From NCBI GenBank assembly GCA_949825065.1, contig OX463862.1, positions 17,085,246 through 17,149,245 of the forward strand: DNA of 64,000 nt, read 5' to 3'. The stretch's first letter is position 1; each line of letters begins with the position of its first letter. Below the pieces are notes generated by a model. It searched no databases, was not told where the DNA came from, and was given only the letters and a program-made list of their open reading frames with translations. Positions 48,340-60,888 of the stretch are shown here, piece by piece. The position numbers were made by a program, and so were the translations under genes. This DNA comes from Odontocerum albicorne. Lineage: Eukaryota; Arthropoda; Insecta; Trichoptera; Odontoceridae.

Positions 48340-48430
48340 TGCGGTGAATATGCAAGTGGGTTTGAACACCCTCGAGATGAGCCTGCTCTCGAAAAAGCGC
48401 TGTATAAATTGTCAGTTTATTATTATACGC
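48340..48430 (+). mobile_element. LINE-C 3' tip
   Basis: ACACCCTCGAGATGAGCCTG, then AGCGCTGTATAAATTGTC and TTTATTATTAT. Confidence 0.55.
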
Positions 48431-49004
48431 TTACGAAATATTTTTTTTAATAAGGATACGAAAATAAAAATAAAAAACTTAAATATACGTATATTATATT
48501 TATATAAATAACATACATTATAACGAAAAAAGTTAAATATTTACAAAATTTATTCGAGGTTAAATCTAAGATATAAAATATTTATGACCTTTAATAAATC
48601 TAAGGTCTTGCCACAAAACAGAGAAAATAAGAGAAGCGCACTCCATAATGCCCCTCATATAAAGGTGAGCTTTTGTGCTTTGAAGGGGAAAAAGATGGTG
48701 ATGGAAATCTGTTCTTGGTAACACTATTGTAACACGACCAGATAAGAACGACATTTGTCACCCTACAATGTCACTTGGGCTTAATTCTAGTGACATTTAT
48801 ATTAGTGTTTATGTTTTGTGTCTCACTGACTTTATCGATTAATATATTTAAAATTAAGTAATAATAGAAGAATTAAATTATTTAAATAAGCAGGACATTC
48901 TAGTTGTTTTAAATATAAATGCAATTATTTAAAATAATATATCCCACGAAACGTAATAAATTCATTTTTATAAGAATTTTTATTAGATGTACGAGAGTTT
49001 ATAT
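48431..49004. other. No feature recognised
   Basis: AT-rich with no motif; a short GC-richer segment at 48600-48780 has no open coding motif. Confidence 0.4.
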
Positions 49005-49200
49005 GTAGTTTTTTGTCGGTGGCCATTGTGGTAAGCATTAGGGTGCCTTAGGTTCGATTCCCAGCGGACTGATTGTACTATATTTACTTTTAGGCCATTT
49101 TTCATCTGAATTTATGTTTTTTGTAGTTCATATGCTGCTCATGTTAATTATTACAGCGCTATTAAGTAACAGAAAAATAGCGCTTTATAAAAAAAAACAC
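49005..49200 (+). repeat. tRNA-headed SINE, different subfamily
   Basis: TGGCCATTGTGGTAAGCATT at box A and TAGGTTCGATTCCCAG at box B, followed by an unrelated body and an A-rich end (GCGCTTTATAAAAAAAAAC). Confidence 0.55.
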
Positions 49201-51470
49201 TGTCAAGCAAAAGGTTGTAGCAAACTAATCTTGACGAGTCTTGAAACTTGATGATTTTCTTGCAATAAAAATTACAAGTTCGATTTTTCGAGATTGCGCT
49301 TGCTGAAGTGCGACATTCCATCCTCAGGATTTCTGACCATCATAATTGATCACAATGAATAGATCGCTTTGATATATACAATAATTATAAATTTTTATAA
49401 TTATATTTCAAAATTTTGTTTAATCAATAAATATCAAACTATAATATTTTATTCAAATTCGAATTTTTGAATATATGAACTCGATGACGCGGATACAAAA
49501 ATTTTAATAGCTAATTTCATATAAAACAGTTTTTCATATTTTGCTTTATATGATATATGACATATTATGTTGTTAATTTTTGTTGCTTTTAAATGATAAA
49601 GTTTTACTTTAATGAAAACATTAAATGCCAATAAAGTTATTTTAATATATTTATTGTACAATTTTTACGAAATAATTGTTACGTTTTTCATAAAAGTCAG
49701 TCTCGTTTTTATAGTATAATGAAAATATTATAGGTAAGTTTAAAAGTCCAAGTAACTGTTGTAAAATGTTGTCATGTCTTCGAAGTCAAGTACAACTGTC
49801 AAATAAATTCTAAAATCTGTCAATCATTAAAGTAGGTTTCCATAGTAAATTAAAGTTAGTTGAGAATACTTGTCAGTTTGTAGTTATTAAACAAAAATTT
49901 AAATAAACAGTTTAATCGAGCTAAAAACTTAAATTCAGAGTCGCAATGTCAACCGACAAAACTAGATTATTGTGTACGGAACATGATTCGAAAAGCGGGA
50001 GAAATCTTTTCTGATTAAAAGCAAACTAAATTTAATTCTACAATCAATCATTCCATACAAATTTTACGAAATACAAAAAAAAACAATTATATAATAATCA
50101 ATTACTAGGAAATTAATAATTAATATAAAGCAGCTTAATGAAAATATTTCCAGTATATTTTTAACTAATAAGATAAAATTCCTAAATAGTCACGGCACAA
50201 TTCTTAAAATTATATTTTAAGCATAAAATAATAAATATAAAAAAAAAGATAATAAATACAATATTGATCTAAGGCTTGAATCTCTTACGATTTAAGTATA
50301 TAAAATTAAGTAAATCACATTTATTTCTATTTATATTTAATTTCGATTAATTTAACGAACCACCTTTTGACATTCCCTGAAACTGTGGTTAAATGTTTTT
50401 TTTAATTTAAAATTAATTTGAAAAAACTTTTTTAGTCTCCATTAAGATTTATTTAAAATTTAATAAGTACAGTAAAATTTTCTTCCTTATAATGAAGCAA
50501 TCAGGCGAAACTTGTCTAGAATTTTTTACTTTTATTATGTTGACTCGTATAATTGCATAGTGGCTTTAATTTGGTGGCACAAATCACCTTCATTTGGGTG
50601 GATTGCCGATTATAAAAATAAACTTTGTTCTTTTGCTTTTTCCTAATGAATATTATAATAAATTTAAATTAAAAAAATATATGTTGAAATTGAAGAGTTT
50701 AATAATTTGTATTTATTTCATGCTGCTCTGATATTTCAGAGAGTTGAAATCAATTAAATAAAAAAATAGACTTGCGATAACAGATTGACAACCAGTGGAA
50801 TAAACAACTTTCAACATATTCACATTCATTGAATAGTCTGTATTGAATCTCAAAATTATATTTTCTATAGTTACAATACATTATTTCGGAATATTAAAAA
50901 AAAAAAAAAAAGCTTTCGCAAGAAGGTTTCAAATTAAAATGGTTTCAAAAATAAAATAAATGCACCTAAATAACATTTAGCAAACCACAGTTCAGGCCAT
51001 CTCAAAGTATCATTTAATGATTATATATGGTAATTATAAATTACATATCGTAAACTCTATTATTTCTACAATTTTTCATACATTTTTATATTTTCTTTAT
51101 AATTTTGAGCAGAAGGATAAATTTAATATAATTCAAACGTTTTTCAATGGCAACATTGAAAAAGTGGCAAGAAAAAAGGTTTTTGTGTTAAATGACTGGG
51201 TTTACTTTTTTAAAACTAAGAAATATTTAAAATGCGTATACAATGTAGTGCAGAAAAATAAAATAAACTCTAAGTATCTAATGAATAGATGATAATGATT
51301 CGATGGGTTGTTTCTAAAAAAAAAAACGAACTCAAATACTTTAAAATCACTATAAATATTCGAAATTATGGAATATCCACACAAAAACCAGAAGAGATAT
51401 GCGAAGATGGAACAATATGGCGTTCTTTATTGTAAATTTCTATTTGAAGATAATGTAGCACACATTAGAC
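49201..51470. other. Very AT-rich, no gene seen
   Basis: Long A/T runs and dense stops. The open frame at 51017-51292 is compositionally biased and has no motif. Confidence 0.5.
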
Positions 51471-51474
51471 GATG

Positions 51475-51940
51475 ACTATGAAAAACAATTGATACTTCAG
51501 TTTAGATATTAAATATCTCAGACGGAAGTTTATGTGTTCAATGATGATGACGTTATCATTGTATTCAATGACGATGAATATGAAAAACAATTGATACTTC
51601 CGTTTAGATATTAAATATCTCAGACGGAAGTTTATGTGTTCAATGATGATGACGTTATCATTGTATTCAATGACGATGAATATGAAAAACAATTGATACT
51701 TCCGTTTAGATATTAAATATCTCAGACGGAAGTTTATGTGTTCAATGATGATGACGTTATCATTGTATTCAATGACGATAAATATGAAAAACAATTGATA
51801 CTTCCGTTTAGATATTAAATATCTCAGACGGAAGTTTATGTGTTCAATGATGATGACGTTATCATTGTATTCAATGACGATGAATATGAAAAACAATTGA
51901 TACTTCAGTTTACATATTAAATATCTCAGACGGAAGTACT
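51475..51940. repeat. 102-bp tandem array with internal hairpins
   Basis: GACGGAAG recurs at 51521, 51623, 51725, 51827 and 51929. Each unit holds the inverted pair ACTTCCG...CGGAAGT around AGATATTAAATATCT. Because 102 is a multiple of three, the minus strand stays open through four 34-codon repeats; this looks like a by-product, not a gene. Confidence 0.95.
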
Positions 51941-52045
51941 CGTATATGTGTAGTTATTTCGAATATTTATGTGTTATTTTATCAAACGAAACAATTAAGT
52001 ATTCAAGTTCCCAAAAACGAAGAATTCGAGAATAATTTGAATGAT

Positions 52046-52121
52046 TTAGTAGAGATAGTTTTTGGGTGGTTCCGCTACAGGCTGGTCGCAGCTTCCCAAA
52101 GTCTTGAACTGCACCAATTTT
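52046..52121 (-). CDS. Kazal gene terminal exon
   Basis: Acceptor ATCTTCCAG. In phase it reads [20 protein letters not shown], then KNYLY and TAA. The last domain cysteine is in LGSC. The alternative reading [13 protein letters not shown] is out of phase. Confidence 0.85.
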
Positions 52122-55100
52122 CTGGAAGATAAAAAATAGGTGTGTAAGTATAAATAAATCAAATGCAATATATGGGGGAGAAATTAATGATTGGAGCAAG
52201 TTGAGGAATTCTGCTATATTGGTAGTATTTTCTTAGATGATGCAAGAGTGAAGAAGGATATTGAACGTCGTGCAGCGATAGGAAACAAAGTCAATGGGGT
52301 TCTAAAACATATATACTCAAACCGGACAGTAAAATGATAGTTCACAATATTATTTTGACTTTGATGTTTGGGAGTGAAACGTGGACGAGGAAAAATACTG
52401 ATAGGAGTCGAATAAATGCTGTAGAAATGCGTGCATTCATCGAAATACATCGAGGGACAGTGTATGACAGATTACGAAACGAAGCGATAGGGGATGAATA
52501 TGATCTAAAGGTTGAGAAGAGCACGTTGAGATTGTTTGGCATGTGTAACGAATGAATGAAAAATGTGCAAGTATGAGTCAATCGCATGTGGAAGAAAGAA
52601 CAAGGAAAATATGGCTGCATCAAGTTATAATAATTATACCTTGAAAGAAGGAAACGTAGAAAGTTAGAAAAATGAATGGATATGGAAGAGGCGAAGGATG
52701 TATGTCGAGATAGGAAGTCTGGCGCTCTGTCCTCTTTGCCTAACGATAGGGAAATGGCGGGATGGTATGTATGTTTCTATAAATAATCAATAATGCTTGC
52801 AATCTCAAAGCAGTATAAGAGTTTTCAATTCGGTTATTCTTTAATCGTTCAATATGAATTATTTTACCTGTACAACGATGTAGGCTAATATGTCCTAACG
52901 GTTGGATTCATCCTTCTATTGGTGGGGGTATATATTGATTGGGAAGATATTATACGTTAAGACTTAGCCTTTTGATAGATCATCGTGATTTTTATTATGT
53001 ATCCTGGCGGATATAACGCCATATGCAATATCTTCTAAGAAAGATGCGACAAAAGTTTCAAATGGAAAACCTCCGTCGTCTAGTTGATAAAACATCTGTC
53101 TTCCAGCCCTTGAGTTGCGAGTTTGATGCTCGTTAGTGCCAGTGTTTTAAAACATTCTAGTTACGACCTGTATAACATATTTTTTGTTGCTTAGAAGATA
53201 TTGCTACATGGCAATTAACCCGCTAGTTTGTATGGTATACAATAAAAGTGTAATAAATAATTACATTAATATGAACCATCTCACTAAGGAACAACCTATA
53301 CTATGTCTGGCTCAAGACTTTTTTAAATATATTATCAGCCTTGTTTTCAATTAAGACTCATTTCAACTTTTCTGTTAGTTGAAAAAGATTTCCACAGAGC
53401 ACTAAATTCTTTGGCTTGTATTGTATGCAACAAAAATTTAGTATATTACAATACAAGTAATTGGCCAATATATATTTTTCCATGCTTCCTAGATGTAGAT
53501 ATATAACATAAATACCTTGATCTGCAGTTTTCCATCTCCAGGAAGCACCTGTTGGAGTAGGTTTTATCGTCTGTGCCGCAAACAGGATCGTACTCCGTGG
53601 GGCAGATCCTGGCACAACCTGTGAATTGGAACCTTGCGAAACACCTAGTCAGAGGGATGGCAAACACGTGTTTCCTGAAACAAAAAAGTTTGACGAAAAG
53701 TTAATTCTGGAATATATACAAACAGTCCAAAATCATCTATAATACATTCGACCTTAATATATCTTTGGAATAGCTTTGTACTCAACTCAAAAGCGTAAAA
53801 TTATTGTTTGTCCTCACCAAAAATATTTTGCAAAAGCATCGCCAATGGTTTAATGCTTCAAAAGGAGTAAAGCAAGGATGCGTTATGTCACTTTGGTTGT
53901 TTAATATGTACATTCTGATGCACATATCAAACAATCAAAATTAACTGATGACATGGTAGTGTTCGCGAAGAATGGGGATGAATTACAGAGTTTGATAAGT
54001 ATGTTGTATGAGAGATGCGAAGAGAAAGATCTGAGAATAAATTTTGTAGAAGTCATCGTGATAGAAAATTATGTAAGGGAAGAGTTAATGTTTGTAGTAT
54101 ACGGGGAACAATAAAAAATTGGAGCAAGTAGAGGTATTCTGCTATTTGGGTAGTATTTCTGTTGATGGCAGACTTACGAGAGATATCGAAAGGCGTGTAG
54201 CGATAGGAATTTTTGTCATCGGGGTCCTTAAAACATTTAAATTCGAATCGGACATAGTAAAAAAAATATGATAGTCCACAACATTACTTTAGTACCATCT
54301 TTGATGTATGGGAGTGAAACGTGTGCTTGGAAAATAGCTAAAAAGAGCCGAATAAATGTGTACCCTGAGAAAAATACGTGGGACGACAATGTATGACAGA
54401 ATATTATGTGATTAGGGATGAACGTGAACTTAAAAGGATGATGCATTAGGTAAGATAAAAACTATCGCTCAGATATGAAGAAAGACTTACAAAACTAACA
54501 TTAAAAATAAAAAAAACTTAAAAGTTGTATGAGAAAGTGTATAGATGTAGAAGAAGCGAAATATGTGTTTTGCGATAGGAAAGTCTGGCTTCCTATCTTC
54601 TCTGTCTACTCTGACAGGAAAACGGCTAAATGATATGTATATAACATATGTATGTATCATATAGTAACAACTTATTAATAATAATAAAAGGACAATTTTA
54701 CAACGCCGCTTAAAGAGCACTTTCTCAAGGGCGCGGCGCTCTGACTCGGGATTTTACAACGCCGCTTAAAGAGCACTTTCTCAAGGGCTCTCTGACTCTG
54801 AATTCGAACTTAAAATTTAAATTTTAACAAATGAAAACAATAAATCATCTTGAATAAAAAAACAGGAAGCCGATGGCTATGGTCATCATATTGTGTATTT
54901 CGTCACATCTGAATATGTTTAAAAAACCATATTTGGTAAGAAATAATCAGAAAATTTACCTGGGGATGACGAACATCAAAGAAACCTTTGTAGATCTTCC
55001 GATATATTATGATAGTAAAACTTTCGGCTTTAAGTGGAGTGTAGTGTTCATATATATTTGTATGATATATTACGTATTTGTATGATACATTACGTATTTG

Positions 55101-58100
55101 TATGATATACTCGTATTAATAATATTTCCACGTCTATATGATATTTTCGGCATTATAACCCCTGCAGTGGACGCGGAAAAATACTGAAAGGAGCCGAAAA
55201 AATGCTGTAGAAATGCGTACATTGAGAAAAATACGTGGGTTAACAATATATATCCGTCGTCTTCAATTGGGTTTACTTTATTCTGTTTTTTTTTTCTAAT
55301 AAATAACAACTGCTGGCCTGTTAATTTGGTTTTAAATTATTATTTTGGTTTCAAAAAGATCATTTGACAGTTTAAATAGTTATTTTTTTTTACTTCTTTC
55401 ATGTGGAGTTAAAAAACACGAGTTTGGAAAAGACAAGCAAAAAGTATATTTCTCAACTGGTCAAAATTTGACGTGAGGAAATTATATAATAATGTCGATG
55501 CATGTTTTGACGTATTCTTTGTTAAAGGAAAGGTCGAAACTAATGACGCCATTCAGATTAAATCTAATGGCTTTAAGCTTTTCCATGAAAATCTCATTAG
55601 TATCTTTTGTTAAAAACCTTTGATGCGATTTTATGGGTGATGTGTAAGCTGGCTTTGTGGGTCGAATTATTTTGCTTTATTAATGGCTCAACACGGGCTG
55701 TCGTAAGACGCTCACCCTCTTTGACTTGCTTCAAACAGCGACTAACGAATTCAGACATCTTTGTCTTCATCGCATATTTAATGCTGATCGTTGTGGTCTT
55801 CTGCAATATCTAAAACTTGGCGCACTAACCATCTCAACGTTTAAAGACCATCATGTTAATTTGTCTATTTGGTCTATCCAGCTTAAAAGACAAATTCTTC
55901 TTGCTCGTTTCCTTCAACTGTCCCCGTGATTACCAGCTTCAAAACTTTAGTTTTTCTTTCTTGCAACATGATTAAATTACTTAAGGCTCTTTTTCTTGCT
56001 TGGTATCAGTTATCTCTGATTATTGGATGATAGAGACGTTGCCTTTCAGTTATATTTAATTCTTGGATGATGGAGACGTTGCCTTTCAATAATCTCTAAT
56101 TTTTGGGCGATGGAGACGTCTTTCAGTTATCTCTAATTCTTGGATGATGGAGACGATGCCTTTCAATAATGTCTATTTTTTTATGATGGAGACGTTGTCT
56201 TTTAGTTATCTCTTATATTGGATGATGGAGACGTTGCCTTTCAATAATGTCTAATTTTTGGATGATGGAGACGTTGTCTTTCAGTTATCTCTAATTTTTG
56301 GGTGATGGAGACGTTGTGTTTCAGTTATCTCTAATTTTTTAATGATGGAGACGTTGTCTTTCAATAATCTCTAATTTTTGGACGATGGAGACGTCTTTCA
56401 GTTATCTATAATTATTGTATGATGGAGACGTTGTCTTTCGGAAGTTTTTAATTTAATCTATAATTCTTGAATAATTAAGTTGTTATCTTTCTGCAGTTAA
56501 TTTTTTTTGGACGATAGAAACTCTAATTCTGGGATCAAGAAGATGGTATCTTTCGGTAGCATATAGTTCTTGCATAATACAGATGTTGTCTTCCGGTAAA
56601 CTCTAACTATTGGATGATAGAGACGTTGTTGCACCTTGCAGTCCATAAAAATGGAGCATCCGTCTCCAACACCGTATCTCAAAGATAACTATCTTGCTTT
56701 TCCCCCCTTTCTTATTGTTTACATTTCCACTTTACACATTACTATAGAAAGTACTAGAGATTTAACAAAAAAAAGAACATAGCTCTTCAATAATGAAACG
56801 TGCAGCTATCCTATTTTCTTCTCTTTTCCCATTTTAACTCTTCTTTCATCCAGTATTTGGTTTCATTTGCCAATATTTTGTTTTCACAACTTTTTATTAA
56901 TCTGTTTTAAAGCTTTAAATAAATAAACTTTGTTGTGTACTTATTGAAAATAAACTTGTAACGGTTGATTATGGAAGATTGTGCCTATTATAAATAAATT
57001 CACCATTTGTATACTTTACAATAAGTGCCCAAATAAATAAAATAATTTGATTCACATTTTGGATATACAAATACTGAACACGTCACCCAAAACATATCAA
57101 GAAATATTTATTTTTTGTCAATCGTAATCAATTATTTATAAAGACTTTTTGTGGATATTACAAAATGAATTTAAAATTTAATTTATACTACCTTAACACT
57201 TGCCACCCTATGATGGATAGTGAGTGACCAGGACTTACATAATAAAATAATTTTATAGCTAATTATAAAAAATAACCTAGCAGATTTTGCATAATTTAAT
57301 TTAAAACATACATTTTTCACTGGATGCTGAGCGTCCAGTACAGTGACTGGCGGAATTGTTTAGCACAGAAAGGCAAGTGTTAAAGCTGAACATTTATAGG
57401 ACTGTTTTGGAAGTGGGCAAACTTCGAAAAGTAGTTTTTTTTAAATGCAACATAAAAAAGAATAAGCAAATTAAACAAGACTTTAGTTTTGTGTTACAGA
57501 TCTTGTTTCTAAAAAAACACAGAAACTTTAAGAGGTGGATTGTATTACATATATGATATATATGTGACAAGAGAAAAAAAATTACTAAATCATATTTATT
57601 TAATATTCAAGTAAATAATTGTAGTCTTAATAAATTGTCAACTTTTATCTGTGCACCGTTACTTTTACTTAAATAAGTTTAGAAATTATGAAGTTATTTT
57701 AATGATCGACCGTTCCGTTGCATGAAATAAATTTGAGTAATAAAATATAAATTTGTAACGCGAATTTGCAATATTTGAGTGTGTTTGTTGCTTGGAAAAT
57801 ATAATTTTGCACATTTTAATCCCTCTATTGGTAAATTTTCTGTAGGTAACTTACGAAAGTGGTATATAATAAAGATGTTTTCCTAACAAAAGCATGACTA
57901 ATATCTTAACATTAAACTATATTTTTTTTTCATCTCGAACGAATATCTTACTTCAAGTATTTTGTAAAGAATACATCACTGTCTGAAATCGTTAGTTTAG
58001 AAAAACAAAAGTACAGAAGTTATGAATAAAAATGATGTATGTATGCGATGTGCGCATACCGGCAGATCAGTGCGCGTGCGCGCGGCTCAAAGCTTCTACA

Positions 58101-60888
58101 AGAGAGCTCATACTGATTACAAGTCACGCATTGTTTTACTGTTTTAAATATAATTATTCCAGTCTCTTACCCGCAGTTTTCCTTCTTCATCTCGCACTCG
58201 TTTCTGTAGAATCTGATATCTGAGCCGCAAACTACTGGACCTTCGGAAGTGCAGGAGGTCTCGCACTTTGATGTGGCCTTGCAGTGAGACGGTCCTGCTA
58301 CAACTACTCTTTGACCGCACGTCGATTTGTGCAACTCGCATTCCGATCTGGAAAAGTAAGAAATTTAGTTTCGTTTCTGATACTTCTTAACCCATATGTG
58401 CAAGAAATTCTTATAATTAGTCAAGAATTTTATTATATTCTGCACGAATTTTAAGTCATTTTTTCATTAGCGTGGTGAAAAGTTCCGTGGTTTAATTGTT
58501 AAAATGGTGATCTTCCTTCGAAGGTTTCGGGTTGACAAGTTTGGATACGTTGAAGGTTACAATAAACATGAATAATTGTTGTATCAGCACTTACAACTTA
58601 GGTCCAAAATTATCTGACCTAAATAAATTAGAGCATCGCAGATACTATTCAAGCCATGCCTAGCGCCTAGCGCGTGGTCAGGAAATGTTTCTGTGAAAAT
58701 TTGGTACCCTTAACCTCAATTATATATCGACTAAGAGTCAATAGAAGACTTGTATTTTCGTTATATCATATAGTTATAATTTTTCTTTAAAAAAAAAGGA
58801 AACACCTAGGCATAAATAATTGACGTTTAGATGCTGTCTGATATGGAAAATCTTCTCCGAAGATAGCTATCTCTTTTGAAAGAAACTTGATTACAACGCG
58901 ATATTTAATAAATTATTCACTTTTCAGAATACTACGAAACAACACGTTCCACGAACCTAACTCTCTTCAGTGCAGGATACCAAAATAATCAGGCACTGCA
59001 GCAAGTGTTGGATGGATTGCTCTTCAACGCAGATACCGAGAGTATACCCATCACATAATATACCCCATTTGCTACGATGCCTTTGGTTTTTCAAGTCCCA
59101 GTTTGAAGTATGATAGGTCTCCAGGGCAGTTTAAAGACAATGCCTCTTTATGCAAACTCTACGTCCTGAGGCGTGGTGTTCTTCATAATTCGTTCATCTT
59201 AGCAACAGCAGGTGGATGTTTTGGAGGCTTAGTATTTTTAATGAAACCAAGCCCGGATTCAATCTAGAGGCTGGAGGTTGGTGGTTCTGCAGTTTGCCTC
59301 GAGACCACGAGTAAAAAGAAAGCTATTGTTTCAACATGATGTGAAGTCAAGAAACCTTTTGACTAGTACTACGCATTGACATTGTTAGAAGACTTCTGCC
59401 TTTGTCCGAGAAGTAGTAAAATTCTCAATACGCTGAGACGTAAAACAAGGCTCCCATTATGTAAACAACATAATTGACAGACTTTTTATGTAACAGCATC
59501 GTACTGCATTGTATTACACTTTTGTTGAATGAAATGCAATCTAACGAGATTATTGTTATGTGGCAATCTTTTCCAACTAAAGAAAACTATATTAAAGATG
59601 CCTTAACTGGAAAATATACTATAAACCTTTTTAAAAAATATTAATCGGGATGAGAACCCAACCCGTTTCAAAGTCAGGTTTCTCAATGACAGGATCTCAC
59701 CAACTTAGTTTTGAAAGTCATCACATCAATACTAGAATTTAGGAAGCAAAACATAAATTAAATCGCTTGTACAAATCGTTTTGAGAAGCTATAGAAATAT
59801 TTAGAAAAGATCTCAAATTTCGCCCGGTTGGAAAAGAAACCTGATATGGGATTGTGGTTAAAAAAAAGCAAAAAATTCGAAATTTAAACAAAAAGAAAAA
59901 GGGTCACAATGCATGTGAGAGAAACCTTTCAATTTAAAATTAAAATAAATCGGAGGCCAATTTAAACTGGATACGAGAACGGAGGGCCTGGATCAAGTTT
60001 CCACATTCAATTGGCGATTTTTAAAAACTTACGAAAAATATGATTAGTTAGTTAAGGCCGCTAAACTTTGAACATAAATAATTTAAGAGAACAGATCAAA
60101 GTTGCTTTACTTTGAGTGATTCAATATTAAGTTACAGACAAAAAAGCGACTTACTACTGCAAGTAAGAGATAACAAAACCACTAACTATAAAAGTCAGTT
60201 AAATAATAAGGACTAACTGGTAAAGAATATAGATAAACGAACGACTAACTAATAAAAGTCAGTGATAAAATAACGAGTAACTAATAAAAGTCAGTGATAA
60301 AATAACGACTAACGAATAAAAGTCAGTGATAAAATAACGACTAACTAATAAAAGTCAGTGATAAAATAACGACAAACTGTAAAAGTTATTGATAAAATAA
60401 GGGCTAATTAGTAACTTTAAATTAGAAGTTTGTGATACTAGAATAACTCATTAGTATAAGAGTATTGAAATACAGGATAGTAATAATGAAAGAACAATTT
60501 ATGTGTCAACGTTTCGAGGGCAGACTCTTCTTAAAGGTGCTCGAAGATATTTATTATGGACCTAATCGCAGATCACTGAAACTGCCCCTTCTTCAGAAAA
60601 GGGTAAGCAATATTTGACGCTATTTATTATGAGGATTCCTGAATAATCAGATTGCCCGTGAGGGACTCGTATCAAACTTATCTCTCAATGGTTCGGACAG
60701 ACTATTTTTTTATTAAAGGGTTCTATATACACAACTTATACGAATCTAATCTATAATAGACTTACTTATACACATTTCCATCAGAGCCGCAAACAGCCTT
60801 GGAGTCATTTTCATCACAGTTGGTAGGACAGTCATCAGGTCTCAGCAACTCTGTGCAGCTCCCTACATGAGCCAGCTGGATTCCTTTC
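52046..60888 (-). CDS. Multi-Kazal secreted protein gene, four 3' exons
   Basis: Exons 60766-60888, 58171-58347, 53516-53674 and 52046-52121 join with GT-AG introns and matching phases to a TAA at 52046-52048. The joined protein holds the end of one Kazal domain ([10 protein letters not shown]) and three complete ones, each with the C...C...VCG.D...Y...C...C pattern: [34 protein letters not shown] and [16 protein letters not shown]. Kazal domains are disulphide-bonded inhibitors of serine proteases or follistatin-like modules, and act outside the cell. The first domain's start must come from an exon not visible here. Two introns fall at the same place in the domain (after the ENCG-type segment), suggesting internal duplication. 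Downstream of the last domain there is only a short tail, so this is the true C-terminus. Its protease target is unknown. Confidence 0.88.
52190..52775 (+). mobile_element. LINE-A, 5'-truncated, in Kazal intron
   Basis: It starts GAGCAAGTTGAGGAATTCTG, then reads [40 protein letters not shown] and [20 protein letters not shown]. The usual tail follows: GATATGGAAGAGGCGAAGGA, CTCTTTGCCTAACGATAGGG. Confidence 0.78.
53068..53262 (+). repeat. SINE-A copy
   Basis: AACCTCCGTCGTCTAGTTGA, box B relic GCGAGTTTGATGCTCG, then ATTGCTACATGGCAATTAAC and CAATAAAAGTGTAATA. Confidence 0.75.
53330..53445 (+). repeat. SINE-A 3' fragment
   Basis: TTAGTTGAAAAAGATTTCCA, then TTGGCTTGTATTGTATGCAA. Diverged. Confidence 0.45.
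53516..53674 (-). CDS. Kazal gene exon (last complete domain)
   Basis: 159 bp. It reads [11 protein letters not shown], then [19 protein letters not shown] and [20 protein letters not shown]. Acceptor TTGTTTCAG, donor AG|GTATTT. Confidence 0.92.
53760..54640 (+). mobile_element. LINE-A, longest copy, with RT core remnant
   Basis: It encodes [20 protein letters not shown] and, after a gap, [20 protein letters not shown] then [10 protein letters not shown]. These are reverse-transcriptase blocks: the KGV-QGC motif and the (F/Y)xDD box, here LTDD. The C-terminal landmarks (GSETC, AIGI) and 3' tail (TCTCTGTCTACTCTGACAGG) follow. Many frameshifts make it a dead copy, but it proves that LINE-A is a non-LTR retrotransposon. 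Confidence 0.78.
54660..54800 (-). mobile_element. LINE-C 3' tip, inverted, with internal duplication
   Basis: AATAATAAAAGGACAATTTT, then ACAACGCCGCTTAAAGAGCA; the CGCCGCTTAAAGAGCACTTT block is repeated about 57 bp later. Confidence 0.65.
55062..55245 (+). repeat. Short tandem repeat and LINE-A fragment
   Basis: TATTACGTATTTGTATGATA is repeated three times at 55062-55115. Then GGACGCGGAAAAATACTGAA, AGGAGCCGAAAAAATGCTGT is a fragment of the LINE-A GSETW-RKN region. Confidence 0.6.
55246..56015. other. No feature recognised
   Basis: A GC-richer part at 55600-55930 is open on both strands (55597-55806 minus, 55607-55929 plus). I recognise no domain; it may be an old transposon piece. Confidence 0.35.
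56020..56440. repeat. ~40-bp minisatellite, about eleven copies
   Basis: GATGGAGACGTTG plus CTTTCAGTTATCTCTAATTT repeats about every 40 bp (36-41). Confidence 0.95.
56441..58170. other. Kazal gene intron, AT-rich, unrecognised
   Basis: A weak continuation of the 40-bp array is visible to about 56640. Beyond it I see nothing. Confidence 0.4.
58171..58347 (-). CDS. Kazal gene exon (one and a half domains)
   Basis: 177 bp with acceptor TTTTCCAG and donor GG|GTAAGA. It reads [53 protein letters not shown] and KKENCG. The open frame that looks longest over these bases ([10 protein letters not shown]) is in the wrong frame. Confidence 0.9.
58480..58560 (+). repeat. Degenerate tRNA-like SINE head
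   Basis: TTCCGTGGTTTAATTGTTAA, then AAGGTTTCGGGTTGACAAG. It is related to the minus-strand copy at 61128-61195. Confidence 0.45.
58561..59507. other. Kazal gene intron; possible old LINE piece
   Basis: On the minus strand 58970-59050 reads [13 protein letters not shown], like the cysteine-rich end of some LINE proteins. Weak. Confidence 0.35.
59508..59712 (-). repeat. SINE-A copy, inverted
   Basis: It begins with the complement of the tail (TATTACACTTTTGTTGAATG), contains GTTATGTGGCAATCTTTTCC, and ends with a degenerate head (GAGAACCCAACCCG). Confidence 0.7.
60170..60410. repeat. ~32-bp minisatellite, about seven copies
   Basis: Units like GACTAACTAATAAAAGTCAG plus TGATAAAATAAC. Confidence 0.95.
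60411..60765. other. Kazal gene intron, unrecognised
   Basis: No repeat or coding motif. Confidence 0.4.
60766..60888 (-). CDS. Kazal gene exon (end of one domain, start of next)
   Basis: Acceptor TTTTTCAG, donor AA|GTAAGT. It reads [11 protein letters not shown], then [16 protein letters not shown] and [14 protein letters not shown]. It needs two bases from an upstream exon. Confidence 0.88.

Noticed and set aside
51465..51896. 143-codon minus-strand frame with four 34-residue repeats
   Set aside because: Product of a 102-bp minisatellite whose length is a multiple of three; hydrophobic biased sequence without a plausible gene context.
58144..58341. [10 protein letters not shown]... frame as a separate small gene
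   Set aside because: Same bases in the next frame form a cysteine-rich Kazal exon with good splice sites and matching phase.
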